DNA of 61,230 nucleotides, from positions 1 through 61,230 of the forward strand of contig DEAL01000024.1 in NCBI GenBank assembly GCA_002346745.1. The letters are read 5' to 3'. The notes beneath the pieces were generated by a model that had not been told where the DNA came from, searched no databases, and saw only the letters and a list, made by a program, of their open reading frames with translations. Position numbers and translations under genes: made by a program. The DNA comes from Candidatus Neomicrothrix sp. UBA2983 (GTDB lineage: Bacteria > Actinomycetota > Acidimicrobiia > Acidimicrobiales > MedAcidi-G1). Below are positions 48,581 through 58,634 of this stretch, piece after piece. Within the stretch, counting starts at the first letter, position 1. Every line of letters begins with the position of its first letter.

Positions 48581-49585
48581 GTGCAGGACGACGGGGACAG
48601 CACCATCGGCGACGATCGCAACGAAGGCGCCGAGTGGGCCGACCAGATCCTGGAGCGAGCCCGGGCCCGCAGCACCGGCCAACCGCTTCCCGAACAGGAT
48701 CCCCCCTCCGCGGAGCCCGCCCCCACGGAGCCGGCGGATGCCGCGGTGGAGCCGATCATCGAGGAAACGCCAGTCGAGGCGGTCGCGGACATACCGCCTC
48801 GTCGCCCGGTTCTGCCGACCGTCGAGGATCCCTCCCCGGGCGAGGCGTCAGCGCAGCCGGCTGAACCGGACGAGTTCGAGCCGTTCGCCGAGGCGTACGC
48901 CCGACCCGGTGCGGAGTCGCTGGCCGCCGAGGCCGCCGTCTTCGGGTCACCCGAGCCACTTCCACCGCACCTGGCGGTCGAATCGACGCCGCCCGACGAC
49001 GACCTCAAGATCCCCGGGCGGGCCGCGGGAACGGCACGTGGCGTCCTCGAGTGGGTCGGGGTGGTCCTGGGGGCACTGGTGGTGGCGCTCCTCGTGAAGC
49101 AGTTCCTGTTCGCCGCCTACTACATCCCCTCGCCCTCGATGGAACCGACCCTCACCGACGGTGACCGGATCATCGTGAACAAGTTGAGCTACCGGCTCCA
49201 CGAGGTCAACCGGGGGGACGTTGTGGTCTTCTCCCGGCCGCCCGACCAGCCCGAGGGCATCAAGGACCTGATCAAGCGGGTGATAGCGCTGCCCGGCGAG
49301 ACGATCGAGGTCGTGGACGGGCGCGTCTACGTCGACGGAGGCCTACTGCTCGAGCCCTACCTCGCGGTCCGGGACGGAACCTCCGGCTTCCCCCTGCCCC
49401 CGGGCTGCCTCGATGCAGCCGGGTCGATCAGCCGCTGCACGGTGCCGGACGGTCATGTGTTCCTGATGGGTGACAACCGTCCCAACTCGAAGGACAGCCG
49501 GATCTTCGGCCCGGTCCCCGAGTCCGACATCGTGGGACGGGCCTTCCTCCGGGTGTGGCCCGTTGGCGACCTGGGTCGCCTCTGA
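48581..49585 (+). CDS. lepB: signal peptidase I with long acidic N-terminal extension
   Basis: A 334-residue type I signal peptidase that cuts signal peptides of exported proteins. The first 145 residues are acidic, Pro/Glu/Ala-rich and probably disordered in the cytoplasm, which is unusually long. One membrane helix follows (about 157-176), then the catalytic Ser in PSPSMEPT (Ser near 186) and Lys in IKRVIALPGE (near 232), and the closing MGDNRPNSKDSR. No second helix is seen. It sits between pafC and the opposing GDPD gene, upstream of tatB/tatC, so export genes cluster here. Confidence 0.92.
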   Translation: MQDDGDSTIGDDRNEGAEWADQILERARARSTGQPLPEQDPPSAEPAPTEPADAAVEPIIEETPVEAVADIPPRRPVLPTVEDPSPGEASAQPAEPDEFEPFAEAYARPGAESLAAEAAVFGSPEPLPPHLAVESTPPDDDLKIPGRAAGTARGVLEWVGVVLGALVVALLVKQFLFAAYYIPSPSMEPTLTDGDRIIVNKLSYRLHEVNRGDVVVFSRPPDQPEGIKDLIKRVIALPGETIEVVDGRVYVDGGLLLEPYLAVRDGTSGFPLPPGCLDAAGSISRCTVPDGHVFLMGDNRPNSKDSRIFGPVPESDIVGRAFLRVWPVGDLGRL

Positions 49586-49597
49586 GCCCAGCGAGCC

Positions 49598-50314
49598 TCA
49601 ACCGCCCCGGGCGGCGGCCACCAGGCGGTCCACGTGGTCGCCGAACACCCCGTCGACCCCGATGTCGAGCAGGGCCGCGGCCTGGCGAACCTGCTGGGCG
49701 TCCCATCCGAGGCACTCCAGGCCGAACCGGTGGAACAGCGCACAGAGCCCACCGCTCCAATCCGACTCGGGCAGGTTGATGGCGTCGATCCCGGCCTCGG
49801 CGAGGGTGGCGGCCCGCCGCTCGGGCCCCTCTCGAATGCGCTCGAGACGCGTCGAGTCCACGAGGCGAACGGCATCGTCGAGGTGGCGCCAGTCCGCAAG
49901 GGCTTCGATGTCCGGCGACGCCAACCAGAGCTCGCCCGTCCGTCCCCGGTCGGCAATCCGCTCGAGCAGCGGGACCGCGGCAGCGTGGTCCTTCACGTCC
50001 AGTGCGACGTGCACCGTTCCGTCGGCAACCTCGGGGAGCGCGTCGTAGAGGCCCTCCAGGGAGGGGACGTGCGGAGGTAGGTCCTGGCGGGCCAGCCGGG
50101 AGATCCCCCGCCGTCGCAGGCCCCGCCCGAAGGATCCGTCGTGGTCGAGGACCGGCACTCCATCGGCGGTCAACCAGACGTCGCTCTCGAGGCCGGTGGC
50201 CCCAAGGTCCACCGCCCGCCGGAACGCCTCCAGGGTGTTCTCGGGTGCGTGGGCCCGGCCGCCCCGGTGGGCGAAGAGGAGTGGAGTCGCCCGGAGCGGC
50301 GGATGGCGGGGCAT
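49598..50314 (-). CDS. glycerophosphodiester phosphodiesterase family protein (second copy)
   Basis: A 238-residue GDPD barrel. Motifs: FAHRGGRAHAPENTLEAF (active-site His), LESDVWLTADGVPVLDHDG (Glu-x-Asp and second His). It is slightly shorter than the copy at 13194-13967 and less complete in the middle. It is the only minus-strand gene in the 14-kb Pup-to-HelY stretch, and it is convergent with lepB and divergent from tatB, which breaks the usual order. The ATG at 50314 is chosen as the first codon before the conserved barrel start. Confidence 0.85.
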   Translation of the reverse strand: MPRHPPLRATPLLFAHRGGRAHAPENTLEAFRRAVDLGATGLESDVWLTADGVPVLDHDGSFGRGLRRRGISRLARQDLPPHVPSLEGLYDALPEVADGTVHVALDVKDHAAAVPLLERIADRGRTGELWLASPDIEALADWRHLDDAVRLVDSTRLERIREGPERRAATLAEAGIDAINLPESDWSGGLCALFHRFGLECLGWDAQQVRQAAALLDIGVDGVFGDHVDRLVAAARGG

Positions 50315-50391
50315 GCAGCATTGTCGTTCGGTCGTGTCGCTGGGGCCACTTTGGCCCTGCCTGGCCTTCCGGCGACAGCGGCGCCCACCGG

Positions 50392-50397
50392 TAGGCT
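50392..50397 (+). promoter_or_regulatory. -10 box for tatB-tatC
   Basis: TAGGCT ends 6 nt before the tat start codon, consistent with a leaderless transcript beginning at or near the ATG at 50404. Confidence 0.45.
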
Positions 50398-50403
50398 CGC
50401 CGG

Positions 50404-50724
50404 ATGGGCAACCTGGGCGGTGGTGAGATCCTCGTGCTCCTGGTGGTGGGACTCCTCGTGCTCGGGCCGGAACGCCTTCCCGAGGCCACCCGCCAGGTGG
50501 GCAAGGCACTGCGCCACATCCGTCGGGTCACGACCGGGTTCCAGGAGGAGATCCGCTCGGCCGTCGAGGACCCGGTGATTGAAGCCAAGGCCCGTCTGAG
50601 CGGCGATGCCCTCCTGCGGGAGACGGCGTCCTCGGAGGCTCCGGAGGCCCCGCAGTCCGACCCACCTCAACCGGACTCCGCAGATGAGGCCTCCACCGGG
50701 GACAAGGCGGACGATGGCCGCTGA
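50404..50724 (+). CDS. tatB: Tat translocase TatA/TatB-type protein
   Basis: A 106-residue protein: one N-terminal membrane helix (EILVLLVVGLLVLGPERLPE), an amphipathic helix (EATRQVGKALRHIRRVTTGFQEEI) and an acidic, Pro-rich tail. It is part of the twin-arginine system that exports folded proteins. LGPERLPE is closer to TatB than to the TatA pattern (FGxKKLPE), so I favour tatB, although the mycobacterial gene at the same spot is called tatA. The tatC ATG lies 11 bp before its stop, so the two overlap. Confidence 0.85.
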   Translation: MGNLGGGEILVLLVVGLLVLGPERLPEATRQVGKALRHIRRVTTGFQEEIRSAVEDPVIEAKARLSGDALLRETASSEAPEAPQSDPPQPDSADEASTGDKADDGR

Positions 50725-51484
50725 GGAAGCCACCGGGGGGCGGATGAGCCTCCTCGAGCACCTGACGGAGCTCCGACGGCGACTCCTCCAGTCGATCCTG
50801 GCCGTGGTCGCGGGCGCCGTGGCCTGCTGGATCCTCTACCCCTGGATCCTCGACCTGCTGCTCGAGCCCTACTGCGAGATCCAGGGTGAGTCGGCAGCCG
50901 GCGACGTGTTCGGGGAGGGCTGCGAACTCCTCGTCACGGACCCGCTGGAGCCCTTCAGCGTGCGCCTGACGGTCGCCGGGTACGGCGGCCTGGCCCTGGC
51001 GATGCCGTTTCTCCTCTGGCACGTCTGGCGCTTCGTGTCGCCCGGCCTCTACCGCCGCGAGCGTCGCTGGGCCATCCCGTTCGTGGCCTGTGGGGTGCTG
51101 CTCTTCGCCGCCGGCGCGACCCTGGCCTACTGGAGCATTCCCCGGGCGCTCGGTTTCCTCGTCGATATCGGCGGACCCGACCTGGTGAGCGTCTTCTCGC
51201 CGGCCAAGTACCTCGGCTTCGTCGTCAAGATGACGATGGCCTTCGGGATCGGCTTCGAGTTCCCGCTGGTGCTGATCTTCCTGCAGTTCGTCGGCGTACT
51301 CCACCACACGACCCTTCGGCGGAGTCGCCGGTACGCCATCGTCGGCATCGTGGCCCTCGTGGCCGTCCTCACACCGAGCGGCGATCCGTTCACGCTGCTC
51401 ATCCTGTCCGTACCGATGCTGCTCTTCTACGAGTTGGCGATCCTGGTCGGCAGGCTCCGGGAGCGTCGCCGGAACCGCACCTGA
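50714..51484 (+). CDS. tatC: Sec-independent protein translocase TatC
   Basis: A 256-residue membrane protein with six helices. MSLLEHLTELRRRLLQ is the conserved cytoplasmic N-terminus that binds the twin-arginine signal, then FSVRLTVAGYGGLALAMPFLLWHVWRF, and FGIGFEFPLVLIF is the later conserved segment with Glu. Together with TatB/TatA it makes the translocase core. It overlaps tatB by 11 bp and is followed by helY after 1 bp, the same order as in mycobacteria. Confidence 0.93.
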   Translation: MAAEEATGGRMSLLEHLTELRRRLLQSILAVVAGAVACWILYPWILDLLLEPYCEIQGESAAGDVFGEGCELLVTDPLEPFSVRLTVAGYGGLALAMPFLLWHVWRFVSPGLYRRERRWAIPFVACGVLLFAAGATLAYWSIPRALGFLVDIGGPDLVSVFSPAKYLGFVVKMTMAFGIGFEFPLVLIFLQFVGVLHHTTLRRSRRYAIVGIVALVAVLTPSGDPFTLLILSVPMLLFYELAILVGRLRERRRNRT

Positions 51485-51485
51485 C

Positions 51486-53615
51486 ATGACCGCAGCAGGG
51501 GAGTGGCCCTTCCCGCTGGATGCCTTCCAGCAGGACGCCATCGAGGCCATCGACGGCGGGCGCTCCGTTCTCGTCGCCGCCCCGACGGCTAGCGGCAAGA
51601 CCGTCGTCGCCGAACACGCCATAGACCGGACCCTTGCCGAGGGGCGCCGCTCCTTCTACACGACGCCCCTCAAGGCACTCTCTAACCAGAAGTTCCGCGA
51701 CCTGTCCCGCCGGCTGGGCCCAGCCCGGGTGGGCCTCCTCACGGGCGACAACGTCCTCCGGGTTGACGCCCCGGTGGTCGTCATGACCACCGAGGTCCTC
51801 CGCAACATGCTCTATGCGCGGTCGCCTGCCCTCGTCGACCTGGGTTGCGTGGTCCTCGACGAGGTCCACTTCCTCGAGGACCCCTACCGCGGCCCGGTCT
51901 GGGAGGAGGTCGTCCTCGGTCTCGCCGTCGACGTGCGCCTGGTGGCCCTCTCGGCCACGGTCTCCAACGCCGGCGAACTCGGCGATTGGCTCGCCCTCCA
52001 ACACGGTCCCACCGACGTGGTCGTTGAACGTCGCCGGCCCGTCCCCCTGCGCACCCGCTACCTGGTCGGTGAATGGCGTCGAGGACGCCGTCTCCACCGG
52101 CTCCCCATCCTGGTGAAGGGGCGACCAAACCACGAGGGCAGCCGATACGACGTCGAGTCCGGTGACCGACGGGGCCGACGCGGGCAGGGTTCTCGACGCA
52201 ACGGTCACCGGGCATCGGGCCGGCCCTGGCGCACCCCACGTCGCGACGAGGTCTTCCGGGAACTGCAGCACCTCGACCTGTTGCCATGCATCGACTTCGT
52301 GTTCAGTCGGGCGGGCTGCGAGGAGGCCCGTGACCGGATGGTCCGCGACGGCGTCCGACTCACCGACGAGCGGCAGGAGGCCGAGATCGCCGAGTGGGTG
52401 GACCGGCGCCTTGCCGTCCTCTCGGCGGACGATCTGGCGGTACTCGGTGTCGATCGCTGGCGGGAGGGACTCCTTCGGGGCGTGGCGGCCCATCACGCCG
52501 GGATGCTGCCCCTGTTCAAGGAGGTGAGTGAGGAACTGTTCGCCGCCGGACTGGTCGGCCTGGTTTTCGCCACCGAGACGCTCGCCGTCGGCGTCAACCT
52601 GCCGGCCCGCAGCGTCGTGATCGAGCGCCTGACCCGATTCACCGGAGAGAGTCACGAGGTGCTGACACCCGGGCAGTTCACCCAGTTGACCGGTCGGGCC
52701 GGTCGGCGGGGTATGGACCGTGAGGGGACGGCGGTGGTCCTGTGGTCGCCCTTCGTCCCCTTCTCGACGGTCGCCGGCCTGGCGGGCAGCCGGGACTTCC
52801 CCCTCCGTTCCGCCTTCCGCCCGACGTACAACATGGTCGCCAACCTGATCGAGAGCCGTAACCGGGAGGAGGCCGAGGGCCTCCTGCGTCGATCCTTCGG
52901 CCAGTTCCAACTGGATCGCCGACTGGCGGACAGGGCCGAGCGTGGTGAGCCTCGAGGGCGGTCACGCCGACGTCGGTCGGCCGAGCAGACCGACGCGCTG
53001 GTGGTGCGACTGGCCGCCCTGCTCGGCGTCCTCGAGGACCGGGGCATGGCGGAGGGGTGGTCGCTCACCGAGCGGGGAGCGACCCTGACCGGCATCTACA
53101 ACGAATCCGACCTGCTGGTTGCCGAGGCCATCGCCTCGGGGGTGTTCGACGACCTCGATCCGCCCGGCCTGGCCGCCGTGGTGTCGGCCCTGTCATACCG
53201 TCGGCGCGGTCCCGGTGGCGGCGAGGTACACGTGCCCGGCGGTGCCGCCGGACGGCGACTCGCCGACCTCGAGGCCTTGTGGGTGACGTTGGCAGCGACG
53301 GAGGAGGCCGCCGGCCTCGAGCCGATTGCAGCCCCCGACCCCGGCTTCGCACGCTCCGTCCTGGCATGGACGGCCGGCGGTGACCTCGCTGACGTCCTTG
53401 GAGACGATTTCACGGGCGGCGAGTTCGTCCGCAACGTCCGGCTGGTGGCCGACCTGCTCCGTCAGATGGCCAAGGTGGCGCCGCCGCGTCTGGCCGCGAC
53501 CGCCCGCCGGTCCTTGGCCTCGCTGGAACGCGGCGTGGTGACCCTGACCCGTGAATTCGGCGGGGACGGTGAGGCCGAGGCGGACGAGTCGGCCGGACTC
53601 GAGGTCGGCCCGTGA
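51486..53615 (+). CDS. helY: DEAH/Ski2-type RNA helicase (HelY)
   Basis: A 709-residue helicase of the Ski2/Mtr4 family, expected to unwind structured RNA for decay. Walker A is APTASGKT (32-39), motif II DEVH, motif III SAT, and motif VI QLTGRAGRRGMD. A basic, Arg/Gly-rich, probably disordered linker of about 50 residues (near 205-255) lies between the two RecA domains. The C-terminal helical (ratchet/DSHCT-like) region is shorter than in the mycobacterial HelY (about 906 residues). It lies 1 bp after tatC and overlaps the next gene by 4 bp. Confidence 0.88.
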   Translation: MTAAGEWPFPLDAFQQDAIEAIDGGRSVLVAAPTASGKTVVAEHAIDRTLAEGRRSFYTTPLKALSNQKFRDLSRRLGPARVGLLTGDNVLRVDAPVVVMTTEVLRNMLYARSPALVDLGCVVLDEVHFLEDPYRGPVWEEVVLGLAVDVRLVALSATVSNAGELGDWLALQHGPTDVVVERRRPVPLRTRYLVGEWRRGRRLHRLPILVKGRPNHEGSRYDVESGDRRGRRGQGSRRNGHRASGRPWRTPRRDEVFRELQHLDLLPCIDFVFSRAGCEEARDRMVRDGVRLTDERQEAEIAEWVDRRLAVLSADDLAVLGVDRWREGLLRGVAAHHAGMLPLFKEVSEELFAAGLVGLVFATETLAVGVNLPARSVVIERLTRFTGESHEVLTPGQFTQLTGRAGRRGMDREGTAVVLWSPFVPFSTVAGLAGSRDFPLRSAFRPTYNMVANLIESRNREEAEGLLRRSFGQFQLDRRLADRAERGEPRGRSRRRRSAEQTDALVVRLAALLGVLEDRGMAEGWSLTERGATLTGIYNESDLLVAEAIASGVFDDLDPPGLAAVVSALSYRRRGPGGGEVHVPGGAAGRRLADLEALWVTLAATEEAAGLEPIAAPDPGFARSVLAWTAGGDLADVLGDDFTGGEFVRNVRLVADLLRQMAKVAPPRLAATARRSLASLERGVVTLTREFGGDGEAEADESAGLEVGP

Positions 53616-54223
53616 GCATCGAGCGCCGGCGCGACTGGGGAACCCGTGGAGCCCTGCCCGAGGGTGGCGTCGTCGCCTCCTCGAATGCGGAGTTGCTGGA
53701 CCTCGTCACCAGCCACCGTCGGTCGGGCACACCGATCCCACCGGTGGCCCTGACGGGCGGCGACCTGTGGCGAACCCTCGGCGGCGTGCCGGGAAGCACC
53801 CGCTGGCAGACCGACGACGCCCAACGCCTCCCGGTGGACCTCGGCGCCGTACTCCTCGACGGCCGCCTCCACTGGTTCTGCGCCCACCTCGTGGCGAGGC
53901 GCTCCTGGCTTCGGGGCCGGATCTGGGTGGCCAGCAACGCGGGCCACCTCGGCACGTGGAACCTGGCCCCCCGCTCCCACCCCGGTGACGGCCTCCTCGA
54001 CCTCCTCGATGCGGACCCCCCGCTCGGCCAGCGGCTAGCCGCCCGGCGGCGGCTGCCGGCCGGCACGCACATACCCCACCCCGGCATCGTCGAACGCAGG
54101 ACGGGGGCCGAGCAGGTCGAGTTCGAAGGAGCCACGCCGATCTGGCTGGACGGTCGGCGGGTGGGGCAGGCCAGACGACTCTCGGTTCGCCTCGAGGAGG
54201 ACGCCCTGCTCGTGGTGATCTGA
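53612..54223 (+). CDS. orphan protein resembling the C-terminal domain of lipid kinases
   Basis: A 203-residue protein overlapping helY by 4 bp (GTGA). The middle has WASNAGHLGTWNLAPRSHPGDGLLDLL, and the end has THIPHPGIVERR...FEGATPIWLDGRRVG. This pattern resembles the C-terminal beta domain of diacylglycerol/sphingosine-type (YegS-like) lipid kinases: a conserved Asn-Gly, the PGDGLLDLL strand, and DG-x-x-x-G near the end. The N-terminal catalytic GGDGT is absent, so it should not be an active kinase. A nucleotide or lipid-binding partner role is possible. The match is my reading and is tentative. Confidence 0.5.
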   Translation: MSIERRRDWGTRGALPEGGVVASSNAELLDLVTSHRRSGTPIPPVALTGGDLWRTLGGVPGSTRWQTDDAQRLPVDLGAVLLDGRLHWFCAHLVARRSWLRGRIWVASNAGHLGTWNLAPRSHPGDGLLDLLDADPPLGQRLAARRRLPAGTHIPHPGIVERRTGAEQVEFEGATPIWLDGRRVGQARRLSVRLEEDALLVVI

Positions 54224-54274
54224 GTGCGGACGACGGATGCCGATGCCGACCCGGCACCTCGGTACGCTCCGGCG

Positions 54275-55459
54275 ATGAGCGAGAACAACACTGCCAAGGA
54301 ACGGGCCTGCGCCATCGTCGACGACCTGGCCGACATCCTGCTCGCCGCCTCCCATGAGATCCACGCCAATCCCGAGCTGGGCTACGAGGAGCACCACGCC
54401 CACGACGTCCTCGCCGGCGTTCTCGAGCATCAGGGCCTGCCCACCACCCGGGGGGCCTACGGCATGGACACCGCCTTCGAAGCCCGGGCGGGCAGCGAGG
54501 GCCCGGAGTTGGCGGTCCTCTGCGAGTACGACGCGCTACCGGGAATCGGCCACGCCTGCGGGCACAACATCATCGCCGCCGCCGGCCTCGGCGCAGGACT
54601 GGCCGGTGCCGCATTGGCCGATGAGCTGGGCGGCCGGGTCCGCGTCCTCGGTACGCCGGCCGAGGAGGGCGGCGGCGGCAAGATCCGCATGATCCACCGT
54701 GGCGCCTTCGACGGGGTCGAGGCAGCCCTGATGGTCCATCCGGCCGGCTCGGAGGTCGAGCGCATCACCAGCCTCGCCATCCAGCAGGTGCACGTCGCCT
54801 ACCACGGCGCAGCGGCGCACGCCGCGGCCGCACCCGAGAAGGGTCGCAATGCCCTCGACGCCGCCGTGCTGGGGTATGTCAACGTTGCGGCCCTGCGTCA
54901 GCACATCGCCCCGGACGAGCGGATCCACGGCATCTTCCTCGACGGCGGGCAGAAGGCCAACATCGTCCCCGTGCGGACCGAGGCACTCTGGTACGCCCGG
55001 TCACCGACCCGGACCCGACTGGCGGACCTCCTCGAGAGGTTGCGTGCCTGCCTGGAGGCGGGTGCGGCAGCCGCCGCCTGTGAGCTCGAGTACCTGCCAG
55101 TCGAGGAGGGCTACGACGACGTGCTGGACAACCGCACGATCCTCGACCGTTACCTGGCCAATGCCCGGGCCCTGGGTCGCGACCCGCGGCCCGAGCACGA
55201 GACGGCGATTGTCGGGAGTACCGACATGGGCAATGTCAGCTACCTCATCCCGGCGATCCATCCGATGGTCAAGGCCGCCCCGGAGGAGACCGCTATCCAC
55301 ACCGAGGACTTCGCCACCTGCGCCGGCGGCCCCTCGGGCGACGAGGCGGTCCTGGCCGGGGCCAAGGCGATGGCCATGACACTTGTCGACTGCTGGACGG
55401 TCCCCGGACTCCTGGAGTCGGCGGCGGCGGAACTGGCCGCGGCGACCGCCACGCCGTGA
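54275..55459 (+). CDS. M20 family metallopeptidase/amidohydrolase
   Basis: A 394-residue M20D-type amidohydrolase, related to AbgB and N-acyl amino-acid deacylases. Metal-binding motifs are CEYDALPGIGHACGHN, GTPAEEGGGGKIRM and MVHPAG, and a His near the C-terminal end completes the set. The dimerisation domain occupies about residues 180-290. It probably removes acyl groups from N-acyl or p-aminobenzoyl-linked compounds. The ATG has TACGCT ending 6 nt before it (leaderless), so it is its own transcription unit, 51 bp after the previous gene. Confidence 0.85.
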   Translation: MSENNTAKERACAIVDDLADILLAASHEIHANPELGYEEHHAHDVLAGVLEHQGLPTTRGAYGMDTAFEARAGSEGPELAVLCEYDALPGIGHACGHNIIAAAGLGAGLAGAALADELGGRVRVLGTPAEEGGGGKIRMIHRGAFDGVEAALMVHPAGSEVERITSLAIQQVHVAYHGAAAHAAAAPEKGRNALDAAVLGYVNVAALRQHIAPDERIHGIFLDGGQKANIVPVRTEALWYARSPTRTRLADLLERLRACLEAGAAAAACELEYLPVEEGYDDVLDNRTILDRYLANARALGRDPRPEHETAIVGSTDMGNVSYLIPAIHPMVKAAPEETAIHTEDFATCAGGPSGDEAVLAGAKAMAMTLVDCWTVPGLLESAAAELAAATATP

Positions 55460-55502
55460 GCCTCCGCGCTGGGACGTTCCGAACGCCCTACCCTCGGCGC
55501 CC

Positions 55503-57124
<1,622 letters not shown>

Positions 57125-57128
<4 letters not shown>

Positions 57129-58060
57129 GGCGTCTCGCGGGGGCGCATCTCGCCGCTGCCCTGGCCCTCGGCTCCTGCGGAGCGGAATCCGGCATCGAGG
57201 CACCGGCCGCCAGCACGTCAACGACCACGGTGGCGGATTCTGCGGGCACGACGGCGGCGACCACCGACCCCCCGGCTGCCAACCAGCGGGAGACCTCCGA
57301 GGCCCCACTGGCCATCACGACGCTTCCCGAGGCGCTGGCCGACTGGCGTCCATGGGCCGACCGTCACGTCGACGTCTTCGGGGTGAACGTGGTCGCCCTC
57401 CCCGGCGTCTCCGAGGATGTTCTTCGGCACGCCGCCGGGGTGATGGCGCAGTACCTCGACAATGACGCCGACGGGTACCCCGACATCCCGGCGGTGGTCG
57501 AGGCCATGCGTGACGTCGCGGCCACGCTGGTCATGGCCGTCGACGAGGACCAACTGGAGGAATCGGGCATCTTCGAGAGTGGGCTCGATCGGCACTACGC
57601 GGTCCAGGACCTCTACGAGGGGGAGACGGGCCCACTACGGCGCTTCGACGCCTCCCTCGAGGAGGTCCACCACCTGATCCTCGACACCGGTTGGGGAGCG
57701 GTGTACCCCGACCGCCTCGGCGTCGAGGAGGGATCCGAGCTGACCCGCGCCATGGACGTGGCCCGCGGTGGTCGCTTCCTGGAGGTTCCGGACCGCTATC
57801 CGGAAGAGGCCTGGTACCACTACGACGACGAGACCTGCGGGTACGACTGCATGGCCACGGAGTACGCCTACTGGGCACACACCAGCCTCCTGGGGGCACA
57901 GGCCGATCCGGACCGTTGCGAGGAGGTCGCACTCGAATGGCGGCCCTGCACGGCCGACCTCCTCCGCACGATGGACCCGCTGGCGACCGCGCTGTTTACC
58001 GACCCGGAACTGCTCCTCCCCACGAGGCTCCCGGACGGTGAGTATCGTCCCGCCCCCTGA
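57125..58060 (+). CDS. lipoprotein with EF-hand-like calcium loop
   Basis: A 311-residue exported protein. The signal peptide ends in a lipobox (ALGSC) with Cys near 18. A Thr/Ser/Ala-rich linker follows (about 25-60), then a globular domain. DNDADGYPDIPAVVE near 115-130 fits a Dx[DN]xDG calcium-binding loop. Two Cys pairs near the end (CGYDC and two more) may be disulfides. Function unknown; it might be a cell-surface binding or sensor protein. It is coupled to thyX by ATGA, but functional linkage is not evident. Confidence 0.65.
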
Positions 58061-58068
58061 GGAAGGGT

Positions 58069-58086
58069 CGGGGGTTGTCACCCCCG
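58069..58086 (+). terminator. 6-bp hairpin after the lipoprotein gene, with a -35 box in its loop
   Basis: CGGGGG and CCCCCG close a TTGTCA loop 9 bp after the stop codon. TTGTCA (58075-58080) is also a good -35 box: 16 bp later comes TATGAT (58097-58102). One element thus appears to end the upstream transcript while its loop starts the next promoter. Confidence 0.55.
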
Positions 58087-58102
58087 CCAGCCTGTCTATG
58101 AT
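58075..58102 (+). promoter_or_regulatory. near-consensus promoter for the acidic zinc-ribbon gene
   Basis: TTGTCA (58075-58080), 16-bp spacer, TATGAT (58097-58102): each box is one base from the sigma70 consensus. Transcription should start near 58109, giving a leader of about 29 nt with AGAGGAAG just before the ATG at 58138. This is the best conventional promoter in the window. Confidence 0.6.
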
Positions 58103-58137
58103 CCCGCCCCAACGTGCGCGGCCGACCAGAGGAAGCG

Positions 58138-58605
58138 ATGAGCGACGACGACGTGCCCGAGGACGAACTCGACGAGACCGAGGATGAGGAGGTCCAACTC
58201 GACGCGGACGGTCCCGACGACGATGAACTCGCCGGCGATGGCGACGAGTTCATCGGGGACGAGGCCGACGGCGAGGCCGACGGCGAGGACGACGAGGACG
58301 ACGAGGACGACGAGGAGGAGTCCGGCCCTCGCCCCGCCCGCGGCGAGGAGGGGGAGGACGACGAGGAACCCGATCCCGACGATGTCGAGGCCGACCTGGA
58401 TGCCATCCTCAAGGACCGCATCGCCGCCGGCGACGACGAGGACGAGGAGGACGACGAGGATGCGACCGGCACGCCCGGAGACCACGACCAGGTGGCCGCC
58501 CGTCAGGACACCGAGATGGCCTGCCCGCACTGCTTCCTGCTCGTCCAGGCGGCCACGGTCGCCGAGACGGGGGAGTGTGGCCACTGTGGTGGCCCCCTCA
58601 CCTGA
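58138..58605 (+). CDS. very acidic zinc-ribbon protein (DUF4193-like)
   Basis: A 155-residue protein. About residues 2-120 are dominated by Asp and Glu (with long DDED/DEEE runs) and are probably disordered. The C-terminus is a zinc ribbon: CPHCFLLVQAATVAETGECGHC. CxxCFLLV followed by CxxC is the pattern of the actinobacterial DUF4193 group, and VEADLDAILKDRI is also typical. The acidic region is far longer than in most members. It may bind basic proteins or metal, or act as a chaperone-like scaffold (inference). The ATG has a near-consensus promoter and a ribosome site. Confidence 0.75.
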   Translation: MSDDDVPEDELDETEDEEVQLDADGPDDDELAGDGDEFIGDEADGEADGEDDEDDEDDEEESGPRPARGEEGEDDEEPDPDDVEADLDAILKDRIAAGDDEDEEDDEDATGTPGDHDQVAARQDTEMACPHCFLLVQAATVAETGECGHCGGPLT

Positions 58606-58634
58606 CGCTCCCCCGAGGGCGCAGCGCGCCTGAG

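Noticed and set aside
58285..58325. GAC/GAG-rich repeat as a microsatellite
   Set aside because: It is the coding sequence for the Asp/Glu tract of the zinc-ribbon protein; units are irregular.
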